From Saprospiraceae bacterium (lineage in GTDB: Bacteria > Bacteroidota > Bacteroidia > Chitinophagales > Saprospiraceae), in the NCBI GenBank assembly GCA_016712145.1, contig JADJRO010000001.1:1922501-1986500 (forward strand): DNA of 64,000 nt, read 5' to 3'. The translations under genes were made by a program, and so were the position numbers. The stretch's first letter is position 1; each line of letters begins with the position of its first letter. Below, in pieces: positions 7,960-16,000 of the stretch. Under the pieces are notes generated by a model. It did no database searches and was not told where the DNA came from. It saw nothing but the letters and a program-made list of their open reading frames with translations.

Positions 7960-10900
7960 ATGCGTTTAATCAGGATACTACCGCTTGCTTTTTTTCTATT
8001 CTTGGGTTTTTATTCCGTCCAAGCTTCCCGAATTTGGAATGAAATGCAGGTCCTATTGAAGAAGAATCCTGAATTCCACAAAATGGAGCTTTTGCAATCT
8101 CTTCCAAATTTTAAACGCCCTGATTTTGTAAAATCCATGCCCGGGTCTTCTTTCTCTACACTTCAAAATACTGCCATCCAGGAAGTCCTCACAAAAGCAC
8201 CTGCTTACCTTCAATTTGAACTTCAGGACGGCCATCAGCAAAAACTTGAACTGTTGTTAATTCGTCAGGACATTTACAGTCCGGATGCTGGTGTCATTAG
8301 TTCAGATCGACCCGATCTCAGAGAACCTATGCCTCAGCAGGCCCTATTTTATAGAGGTATTATTCAAAACAGGCCGGGTTCTTTTGCTGCCATCACAATT
8401 TCCGGAAGTGAAATTATGGGGGTGCTTTCCATACCTGAAAAAGGAAATCTGGTTCTCGGAAAATTGATTCCTCAAAATTCAGTAACAGAAAATGAACCTG
8501 CTCATGTTCTCTATTATGAAAACGAATTGCCGGTCAACTCGGGCTTCCAATGTGGTTCTGATGCATTGCCTGAATCACCAAAAAACTTAAAAAATCTTCA
8601 ATTTGTTCCAGACAGTATGTTTGACAATGCTTGTAAAAGTGTCAAGGTTTTTCTGGAATGTGATTACAGGATGTACACGGATCGCAGCAGTCAAAAAAAC
8701 CAGGTCACCACCTATATTTCCGGACTGTTCAATGTGGTTAAAACCCTTTATTACAACGAGTACATTACACTGGAAATTTCTGAGATCTTTGTATGGACCA
8801 CTCCGGATCCATTCTTACACACCGATTTACAGTCCATTATTTTTCACTATACCTCCTATCGCAAAAATAATTTTACCGGAAATTTAGCCCAATTGGTATC
8901 GACCTATCCTCCTCAACAACAAGGGGGCATCGCCTGGTTGGGTACCCTGTGTCAACCCTACAACGGACAATCGGGACCGCATTCATTTGCTTTCGTTTAT
9001 AATTCGTATTCCGTTTTACCTACCTATTCCTGGAGTGTGGAGGTGATGACTCATGAAATGGGTCACAATTTAGGCTCCCCTCATACACATGCCTGCCAGT
9101 GGGGTCCTAACCGGAATACTGCTTTAGATAATTGCCAGGCTCCGGAAGGCAATTTATGTGCTCCTGGGCCAACTCCCAATGGAGGGGGGACCATCATGAG
9201 TTACTGCCATCTTACCGGAGTTGGAATTAATTTCACCAAAGGATTTGGAATAGAACCCGGAAATCTTATTCGTTCAAATGTTGAAAACAGATCCTGCCTG
9301 TCATACCGGATTGTTCCGGATATTGTAGAAAGTCTTCCAACACCTTATTTTGAAGGAGATACCATCTTATTAAAGGCGCGACCTTTAAAATCACTCTATA
9401 CCTACGATTGGTTTCATTACGATTACCTGATGCCCTTACCAAAGGATTCAATATTAAAACCAAGTTATAGTGGAATTTATAAACTGGCTGTTTCTGATCG
9501 CTGTACTGAATTTTCTGAACCTGATACTATTATTATTTCTGACTTTTTGGTAAATCTGGGTTGTCCAATAATTCCTGGTCAACGAGATTCTTTTGTTGTT
9601 AGTGTCACAATGAATGCAGATCAGGGTGTACAATCTGATAGTTTGTTTGTACCGGATAGTTTGTATAAAAATGTTCCGCAATGGGGACGGGATGTATTGG
9701 TTGAATTGCAAATGAAAATTGAGCCGCAAGGCACTTCCTGGACGCGCGATATCATTGCTGCGTATCAAAGTCCGCCAACAATTGATATATCCAATGCCCG
9801 ATATACACCCAATGCATCAGAACCCGCTACATTTAAAGGAATTAAAACTTATAAACGGATTCTGGGAAAATTCAATCCTAAAGGAACCTGGTATTTTACA
9901 ACCAATGACAATAAATTTGATAATGGGGTGGATGCAAAAGTTCAATTCAGCATCGTGATTTCCTGGCGCAGCAAAGATTCCGTTACAAGTTGTGATATTC
10001 CTGTATGTGATGGGCAATCAAAATTATTTGATACAAAAATCCGAAATGCAAAATATAACTGGTCAACCGGTGATACCACAAAAAGCATTTCTGCAAATCA
10101 AGTGGGTCCACTTTCCGTAACAGTGACCCGTGGAAATCAAAAAGCAAGTCACACCATAAATCTATATCATTACAATACCCATTACCAACAGGAATTTACC
10201 ATTTGTGATGGAGAATCCATTTCCGTTGGAAAGAATGTATATACGAAAAGTGGTTTGTATACGGATAGTTTGTTTTCTTACAATGCTTGCGACAGCATCG
10301 TTCAAACACAATTAAACATTCTGGATAACAAACGAAGCGATCACCTGGAATTTATTTGTTATGCTGACAGTTTTAGAAATGTCGCCTATACTAGAGATAC
10401 GAATTTGCAATTTCATTTTCAAGCAGTAAATGGTTGTGATAGTACAGAATATGTAGAATTAAAAGTGAATCCTGCACTGGATATAGAATTTATTACTACA
10501 CCTGCATGTCCTGAAGTTGGCGGTTCATTGGAAGCAACTGTACTAGGTGGTAGCGGTCAAAATTATCAATACAATTGGTCTAATGGTAAAACGGAAGCAC
10601 GAATCACCGCACTGCCATCCGGTACCTACCATTTGAGTGTACAAGATTCCAGTGGTTGTAAATTTGAGAAAGAGATTGAATTAAAAAACCTCGACTCGGT
10701 AAAAATCAGTTCCTTGGTTTTTGACGTCAGTTGTTTCGGAAAAGAAGATGGAAAATTATTTATTGATTTTATTTCCGGTGCTTCACCCTTTTTAATAAAC
10801 TGGAGCCATGGTCCAAATACTACGGAATTGGTTGATTTGAAAGCTGGTAAATATACGGTCTTCGCCAGAGACGCCAATGGCTGTCAAACCACCTCAGAAA

Positions 10901-11382
10901 TTGAAGTCCGTTCACCTGAATTATTATTTGTTCAACTTGATATAGTTGGGAGCAGTGGTCAGAATGGAAGCGCTAAAACAACGGTAAATGGTGGTACGAT
11001 GCCTTATACTTATTTTTGGAGTACCGGAGAAAAAACAGATTCTATAATGAATTTGGCACCAGGAGATTACTGGGTTTATGTCTATGATCAAAATGGTTGT
11101 GAAACCCGTCTTGACTTTACGGTTCCTGTTATCATTCGAAATGAGGATTTGAAAAAAATTGAATCCATTCTGATTTATCCGAATCCTGTAAAAAATAAAT
11201 TGCACATTGAAATTTTAAATAATTCGAATCCTGATATCACCTGGCGCTTGTTTGACATTCATACGAATTTAATTTCAAAAGGAAATCAATTGCACATTCT
11301 AACGGAAGAATTAGCTTCCGGAGTGTATCTATTAGAATTACATTATAAAAATCGATTGTATAAAAAAATATTTGTAAAATAA
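7960..11382 (+). CDS. T9SS-exported reprolysin-like zinc metallopeptidase with SprB-type repeats
   Basis: A 1140-residue secreted protease. A signal peptide (about residues 1-22, ending SVQA) is followed by a propeptide-like region to about residue 210. An M12B/reprolysin-type catalytic domain comes next, with the zinc motif HEMGHNLGSPHTH starting at H365 and a downstream met-turn-like TIMSYC. Then comes a P-proprotein/Ig-like region of about 150 residues. Three SprB-type repeats follow (signature YxYxWSNG...LPSGTYxLSVxDxxGC, between about residues 840 and 1050). The protein ends in a type A T9SS sorting domain (ILIYPNPVKNKLHIEI). Related Bacteroidota proteins degrade extracellular protein. 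It is monocistronic with a strong terminator hairpin after it. Confidence 0.9.
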   Translation: MRLIRILPLAFFLFLGFYSVQASRIWNEMQVLLKKNPEFHKMELLQSLPNFKRPDFVKSMPGSSFSTLQNTAIQEVLTKAPAYLQFELQDGHQQKLELLLIRQDIYSPDAGVISSDRPDLREPMPQQALFYRGIIQNRPGSFAAITISGSEIMGVLSIPEKGNLVLGKLIPQNSVTENEPAHVLYYENELPVNSGFQCGSDALPESPKNLKNLQFVPDSMFDNACKSVKVFLECDYRMYTDRSSQKNQVTTYISGLFNVVKTLYYNEYITLEISEIFVWTTPDPFLHTDLQSIIFHYTSYRKNNFTGNLAQLVSTYPPQQQGGIAWLGTLCQPYNGQSGPHSFAFVYNSYSVLPTYSWSVEVMTHEMGHNLGSPHTHACQWGPNRNTALDNCQAPEGNLCAPGPTPNGGGTIMSYCHLTGVGINFTKGFGIEPGNLIRSNVENRSCLSYRIVPDIVESLPTPYFEGDTILLKARPLKSLYTYDWFHYDYLMPLPKDSILKPSYSGIYKLAVSDRCTEFSEPDTIIISDFLVNLGCPIIPGQRDSFVVSVTMNADQGVQSDSLFVPDSLYKNVPQWGRDVLVELQMKIEPQGTSWTRDIIAAYQSPPTIDISNARYTPNASEPATFKGIKTYKRILGKFNPKGTWYFTTNDNKFDNGVDAKVQFSIVISWRSKDSVTSCDIPVCDGQSKLFDTKIRNAKYNWSTGDTTKSISANQVGPLSVTVTRGNQKASHTINLYHYNTHYQQEFTICDGESISVGKNVYTKSGLYTDSLFSYNACDSIVQTQLNILDNKRSDHLEFICYADSFRNVAYTRDTNLQFHFQAVNGCDSTEYVELKVNPALDIEFITTPACPEVGGSLEATVLGGSGQNYQYNWSNGKTEARITALPSGTYHLSVQDSSGCKFEKEIELKNLDSVKISSLVFDVSCFGKEDGKLFIDFISGASPFLINWSHGPNTTELVDLKAGKYTVFARDANGCQTTSEIEVRSPELLFVQLDIVGSSGQNGSAKTTVNGGTMPYTYFWSTGEKTDSIMNLAPGDYWVYVYDQNGCETRLDFTVPVIIRNEDLKKIESILIYPNPVKNKLHIEILNNSNPDITWRLFDIHTNLISKGNQLHILTEELASGVYLLELHYKNRLYKKIFVK

Positions 11383-11388
11383 TTCCAT

Positions 11389-11434
11389 GCTCCAAATACT
11401 TAAAAGTATATAATTAGGTATTTGGAGCTTTCAA
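11389..11434 (+). terminator. Terminator hairpin after the metallopeptidase gene
   Basis: GCTCCAAATAC (11389-11399) pairs perfectly with GTATTTGGAGC (11418-11428) and is followed by TTTCAATTC. Confidence 0.7.
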
Positions 11435-11503
11435 TTCATTTTAGAATAAATCTACATTTTACTGAAAGCAAAGCCCTTCGACTTAAAAATTTATCTGGAT
11501 CAA

Positions 11504-12256
11504 TTGGTTAGTCAATTTAATCAAAGCGATTTTATTGAACTGGATCCGATCTCAATTCCCAAACGATTTGAATTAAAACAGGATATTGAAATCAGTGGTT
11601 TGTGGATCGCATTATTGGCTTGGGGAAATCGCAAATCCATCCTCCAAAGTGGTACAAAATTATTGGAATGGATGGACCAAAAACCATATGAATTTATTAT
11701 CCATCATACTGAATCAGAAAGAAAGCCCTTTTTAAAATTTGTACATCGCACGTTTAATGGGGAGGATGCATTATACTTTTTAGAATTTTTTCAAAACTAT
11801 TATAAGGAACATACCAGTTTAGAATCCGCATTCACAAACGGTTCGTTACAAGATGAAGAACATGTCGGTCCATCACTCATTCGATTCAGAGCAAATTTTA
11901 TAAAATATTGCAATCCGGCAAAACGATGTTTAAAGCACATAGCATCCCCGGAATCCAATTCAAAATGCAAACGGTTGCTCATGTTTTTACGTTGGATGGT
12001 TCGATCGGATCCCCAAGGAATTGATTTTGGAATTTGGAAAACCATAAAGCCTTCACAATTATTAATGCCTTTAGACGTTCATGTCGAGAAAAATGCCCGA
12101 AAGTTGGGTATGTTAACCCGCAAACAATCGGATTGGAACGCTGTTTTAGAATTAAGTGCCCATTGCAGAACATTGGATCCAATGGATCCGGTGAAATACG
12201 ATTTTGCACTATTCGGACTGGGCATTTCAGAAAAAAAGACATCATCTACGAAATAA
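11504..12256 (+). CDS. TIGR02757 family (DUF2400-like) protein
   Basis: About 250 residues, resembling a widespread Bacteroidota family of unknown function. Recognisable features are FIELDPISIPKRF near the start, then DIEISGLWIALLAWGNRKSI. Later come LRWMVR..DPQGIDFGIW and LMPLDVHVEKNARKLGML, which resemble HhH-GPD/endonuclease-III-like helical folds. The start is uncertain. Family members normally begin about 15 residues earlier. The frame is open from 11450 and reads homologous-looking residues (FDLKIYLDQLVSQFNQ), but there is no ATG or GTG. The TTG at 11504 is the first standard start. A non-standard start or an upstream base error is possible. Confidence 0.75.
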   Translation: MVSQFNQSDFIELDPISIPKRFELKQDIEISGLWIALLAWGNRKSILQSGTKLLEWMDQKPYEFIIHHTESERKPFLKFVHRTFNGEDALYFLEFFQNYYKEHTSLESAFTNGSLQDEEHVGPSLIRFRANFIKYCNPAKRCLKHIASPESNSKCKRLLMFLRWMVRSDPQGIDFGIWKTIKPSQLLMPLDVHVEKNARKLGMLTRKQSDWNAVLELSAHCRTLDPMDPVKYDFALFGLGISEKKTSSTK

Positions 12257-12266
12257 TTCGTAGATG
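12243..12266 (+). terminator. Perfect 10-bp hairpin over the stop codon
   Basis: CATCTACGAA (12243-12252) pairs with TTCGTAGATG (12257-12266) around the TAA stop of the preceding gene. It is not followed by a long T run, so it may act as a terminator or as mRNA end protection. A -7 box for the next gene starts 6 nt later. Confidence 0.45.
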
Positions 12267-12271
12267 TGATG

Positions 12272-12279
12272 TAATTTTG
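12272..12279 (+). promoter_or_regulatory. Putative -7 box (TAATTTTG) for the M16 peptidase gene
   Basis: A consensus TAnnTTTG followed by C, about 44 nt upstream of the ATG at 12323. The -33 position falls in the preceding hairpin and is not TTTG. Confidence 0.38.
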
Positions 12280-12322
12280 CAGGAGACAAGGTAGTTAAAA
12301 ATTTATATTAAATAAAAATCAT

Positions 12323-15121
12323 ATGCGTAATTATTTATTAATCTTAATTTTGGCCTTAAATTTTGGCCTGGTTTTCGGCCAAGCAGGCAAACCATCCAAA
12401 GCAGGAAAAGCAGGTCCTGCTAAAGCAAAAACAACTGCAATGGATTATTCAAGCATGCCCCCTGGTTTTACGAAAGGTGCAAGCGTTGAAGGAATTACCG
12501 AGTACTTTTTACCCAATGGCTTGCAGGTATTATTGTATCCTGACCAATCCAAACAAACAGTGACCGTAAACATTACCTATAAAGTAGGTTCCAGACATGA
12601 GGGCTATGGAGAAACGGGTATGGCCCATCTCTTAGAGCACATGGTTTTTAAAGGAACTCCCAGACATCCGGACATTCCAAACGAATTATCAAAACATGGA
12701 GCAAGACCAAACGGTACTACCTGGTATGATCGTACGAATTATTTTGAAACCTTTGCAGCCACTGATGAAAATCTGAATTGGGCATTGGATCTCGAAGCTG
12801 ACCGGATGGTTAATTCATTTATTGCGAAAAAACATCTGGATACAGAAATGTCTGTGGTGCGCAATGAATTTGAGAGTGGTGAAAACGATCCAGGAAGTAT
12901 TTTAATGGAACGGGTCTTATCAACAGCTTATCTCTGGCATAATTATGGAAAATCAACCATCGGAGCGCGTGCCGATATTGAAAAGGTACCCATCGAACGT
13001 TTACAGGGATTTTATAAAAAATATTACCAACCAGACAATGCCGTTTTAATGGTGGCAGGTAAAATTGATGAAAAGAAAACCTTGTGGTTGATTCACAAAT
13101 ATTTTTCACCACTTAAAAAACCAAGTCGTGAATTAATACCTACTTATACCGATGAGCCGACACAAGATGGAGAACGCAATGTCGTATTGAAACGTGTTGG
13201 TGACGTGCAAGTCGTTTCTTGTTTATATCACATACCACCCGGATCGCACAAAGATGCAGCTGCTGCTGACATCCTTGCTGACATCATGACCAACGAACCT
13301 TCCGGAAGATTATACAAAGCGTTAGTAGAAACCAAAAAAGCGTCTAGTCAATTTGGTTGGTGCGCTACATTAAAAGAACCCGGCTTTGTTTATTTTGGCG
13401 TTCAGGTACGTAAAGAAAATTCACTGGAAGAAGCTCGGACCATTCTCCTTAAAACACTTGACGACATTCGTACAAATCCACCAACCAAAGAAGAAGTGGA
13501 TCGTGCAAAAAACAAACAGATTAAAGATTTTGAATTATCTTTTAGAAACACCGAATTTGTTGGTAGGTCTATCAGTGAATACATCGGAATGGGTGATTGG
13601 AGGTTGGCCTTTATTTATAGAGACAACATCCGAAAAATTACACCTGAAGATGTACAACGCGTTGCATCAACTTATTTTAAACCAGACAATCGGACCATTG
13701 GAATGTTTTATCCAGAAGCAAAACCTGATCGTGCTGAAATTCCTGGAGCGCCTGATATTAAAGCCTTGGTAAAAGATTACAAAGGAGATCCTTTGGTTGC
13801 ACAAGGTGAAGAATTCGATCCATCTCCAGCTAATATTGAAAGCCGCACCCATCGGGGTCAAGAAGCCAATTCAATTAAATATGCTTTGCTTCCAAAAGCA
13901 ACAAAAGGAAATGTAGTCAATGCCAACATCACCCTTCGATTTGGCAATGAAATGAATTTAAAAGGCAAATCAACGATCAGTTCTTTTACAGCCAGTATGT
14001 TGGATAAAGGCACTACAACAAAATCCAGACAAGCTATAAAAGATGAATTTGATAAATTGAAAGCACGTGTTGGATTTTTTGGTTCAGGGGGCACTTTAAG
14101 TGTCAACATTCAAACAACTAAAGAAAATTTACCAGCAGTTATGAATTTAGTAACGGAAGTTTTAAAACAACCTGCGTTTAATGAAAAAGAATTTGAAGAA
14201 TTGCGCAATGAAGAATTGGCTGGAACAGAAGAACAAAAATCAGATCCTCAGGCATTGGTTGGCAATGCCATTCAAAGGCATTTAAATCCTTATCCAAAAG
14301 ATGATGTTCGATATATAAAAACAATTGAAGAAGAAATTCAAGCAATTAAAGACGTTAAATTGGAGGATTGTAAACAATTCTATAAAGATTTTTATGGAGC
14401 TAATAATGCTACCATTGCCATTGTAGGCGATTTTGAAGAAGCCGAAGTAAAATCAACCATTTCTAAACAACTAGCCAATTGGAAAAGTGCAAATGCATAC
14501 AAACGTCTTGAAGATGTTTATGTAGACGTTAAACCAACCAATGAAAACATAGAAACTCCTGATAAAGCAAATGCCATGTTTTTAGCTGGTATGAATCTGA
14601 ATCTTCGTGATGACGATCCGGATTATCCTGCATTGGTACTTGGAAATTATATTTTTGGTGGTGGGTTTTTAAACAGCCGACTGGCAACCAGAATCCGCCA
14701 AAAAGAAGGAATTAGTTATGGTGTTGGCTCCCAGCTATTTGCTGACTCTCAGGATAAAAGCGGCGGATTTATGATTTACGCAATTTATGCTCCTGAAAAT
14801 CGCGATCGCCTCGAAGCTGCTTATAAAGAAGAGTTGGAAAAAATGCTTAAAGAAGGATTTACCGAACAAGAATTAAAAGATGCTAAATCCGGTTACCTGC
14901 AATCTCGTAAAGTGGGCAGATCTCAAGATGCTCAACTTTCAGGTACTTTAAATTCAATGTTAAATATTGGCAGAACTATGAAATTTACAGAAGATTTTGA
15001 ATCCAAAATCAACAACCTGACTCCAGAGCAAATAAGAATGGCAATGAATAAATTTGTAGATCCTGCTAAAATGAGTGTATTTAAAGGCGGTGATTTTGCG
15101 AATAAAATGAAAAAACCCTAG
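12323..15121 (+). CDS. Periplasmic M16 (pitrilysin/insulinase-like) zinc peptidase
   Basis: A 932-residue protein with a signal peptide (to about residue 20, LVFGQ) and a Lys/Ala/Gly-rich linker, followed by two M16 halves in one chain. The first half carries the inverted zinc motif HLLEH (H102, E105, H106) and the downstream Glu in the RNEFESGEND region, so it is predicted to be active. The second half (from about residue 510) lacks HxxEH but keeps the GGFLNSRLATRIRQKEGISYGV substrate-binding signature. Fused long forms of this kind are common in Bacteroidota and degrade peptides in the periplasm. It stands alone, with a -7 box upstream and a hairpin downstream. Confidence 0.93.
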   Translation: MRNYLLILILALNFGLVFGQAGKPSKAGKAGPAKAKTTAMDYSSMPPGFTKGASVEGITEYFLPNGLQVLLYPDQSKQTVTVNITYKVGSRHEGYGETGMAHLLEHMVFKGTPRHPDIPNELSKHGARPNGTTWYDRTNYFETFAATDENLNWALDLEADRMVNSFIAKKHLDTEMSVVRNEFESGENDPGSILMERVLSTAYLWHNYGKSTIGARADIEKVPIERLQGFYKKYYQPDNAVLMVAGKIDEKKTLWLIHKYFSPLKKPSRELIPTYTDEPTQDGERNVVLKRVGDVQVVSCLYHIPPGSHKDAAAADILADIMTNEPSGRLYKALVETKKASSQFGWCATLKEPGFVYFGVQVRKENSLEEARTILLKTLDDIRTNPPTKEEVDRAKNKQIKDFELSFRNTEFVGRSISEYIGMGDWRLAFIYRDNIRKITPEDVQRVASTYFKPDNRTIGMFYPEAKPDRAEIPGAPDIKALVKDYKGDPLVAQGEEFDPSPANIESRTHRGQEANSIKYALLPKATKGNVVNANITLRFGNEMNLKGKSTISSFTASMLDKGTTTKSRQAIKDEFDKLKARVGFFGSGGTLSVNIQTTKENLPAVMNLVTEVLKQPAFNEKEFEELRNEELAGTEEQKSDPQALVGNAIQRHLNPYPKDDVRYIKTIEEEIQAIKDVKLEDCKQFYKDFYGANNATIAIVGDFEEAEVKSTISKQLANWKSANAYKRLEDVYVDVKPTNENIETPDKANAMFLAGMNLNLRDDDPDYPALVLGNYIFGGGFLNSRLATRIRQKEGISYGVGSQLFADSQDKSGGFMIYAIYAPENRDRLEAAYKEELEKMLKEGFTEQELKDAKSGYLQSRKVGRSQDAQLSGTLNSMLNIGRTMKFTEDFESKINNLTPEQIRMAMNKFVDPAKMSVFKGGDFANKMKKP

Positions 15122-15151
15122 AGGGGATATTTAAGAATTAAAAATTAAAAA

Positions 15152-15194
15152 TTAAGAATTAAGAATGCCACAAGTACCAATTCTTAATTCTTAA
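15152..15194 (+). terminator. Hairpin (15 bp, AT-rich) after the M16 gene
   Basis: TTAAGAATTAAGAAT (15152-15166) is perfectly complementary to 15180-15194, with a 13-nt loop. It is preceded by further TTAAGAATTAAAAATT words. It may be a terminator, but it also overlaps the left end of the palindromic element at 15191-15319. Confidence 0.45.
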
Positions 15195-15319
15195 GGGAAC
15201 CTCTAATAACTTCTTAGACGAGGCTTGCGATTTTTTTAAACGCTGATTTTACTACTGTAAATGAGGTGTTTAAAAAAATCGCATAACGAAGTATAAGGAG
15301 TTATTAGAGATTCCCTTAA
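15191..15319. repeat. 129-bp palindromic MITE-like element
   Basis: The ends are TTAAGGGAA and TTCCCTTAA. The arms are nearly 50 bp long, with only scattered mismatches. The left arm reads AAGGGAACCTCTAATAACT and, near the loop, GCGATTTTTTTAAAC. The right arm reads the complement of both. The loop is about 25 nt. There is no coding capacity. Either a non-autonomous transposon with long terminal inverted repeats and a TTAA-type boundary, or an unusually tall bidirectional terminator between the converging M16 and lipoprotein genes, would fit. Confidence 0.6.
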
Positions 15320-15322
15320 TTT

Positions 15323-15844
15323 TTATTTTACAAAAACATCAAACTGTACGGTAAGAAAATGTTCCGATACAGATCCTGGAAATTGTCGCAAATTGAATTC
15401 CAGTTTTAATACAAACTCCTCATTTTTTATTAAATCTTTTACATCCGCAAGGCCTGGTAATAAAACCAGCTCATCATCTGAACGGATGTTATCGTATAGA
15501 TCCCCGATGGGTAACAATCCTCCCGGATCATTTAGATCATACATGGAAGCATGAGCTTCTGATATAATACCATAACTGATGGCATTGTTAAAAACGGGTG
15601 ATAGAATCACTGACCTGGGCCTGATTTTTAAAATATCCGTTTGACTGAGATTGTGAGCTGCTAAAAAATTGTTCCAGTCGGAAGCAATTGACTTTTCAAA
15701 TACATGGGTAAAAAGCGGATTTGCATCCGGTGGCAGTTCGAGACTCATTCGATATTCCAATTGAAATTGTCCTTCTTCTTGTTTTGAGCAAGAAAACACC
15801 AAAACCAAGGAAGTTAAAATAAAAACGTTTTTAAGCATATTCAA
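15323..15844 (-). CDS. Hypothetical lipoprotein
   Basis: 173 residues. The lipobox is LVFSC, with acylated Cys at about residue 19 (VLVFSCSKQEEG), so the protein is predicted to be anchored in a membrane facing the periplasm. The mature part is mixed alpha/beta with a C-terminal strand ending TVQFDVFVK. No family is recognised. It converges on the M16 peptidase gene across the palindromic element and diverges from aconitase. Confidence 0.7.
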   Translation of the reverse strand: MNMLKNVFILTSLVLVFSCSKQEEGQFQLEYRMSLELPPDANPLFTHVFEKSIASDWNNFLAAHNLSQTDILKIRPRSVILSPVFNNAISYGIISEAHASMYDLNDPGGLLPIGDLYDNIRSDDELVLLPGLADVKDLIKNEEFVLKLEFNLRQFPGSVSEHFLTVQFDVFVK

Positions 15845-15874
15845 AGATACAACGTCAGAAGACCCCGTTCCTAT

Positions 15875-15905
15875 TTTGTAAAATGAGCCCCGAAGCTTAA
15901 TTTTG
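15875..15905 (+). promoter_or_regulatory. Putative Bacteroidota promoter for aconitase
   Basis: TTTG (15875-15878), 19-nt spacer, TAATTTTG (15898-15905), then C. This matches both the -33 and -7 consensus elements of the primary Bacteroidota sigma factor. It predicts a leader of about 90 nt before ATG 16001. Confidence 0.55.
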
Positions 15906-16000
15906 CCGCCCTATTTCCAACTCTAACGATCAATTGATTGTTTGTTTTAGGATAATCGATCCTGATGGAATTCAAAATCAATTAAACCAATAGCCATTTT

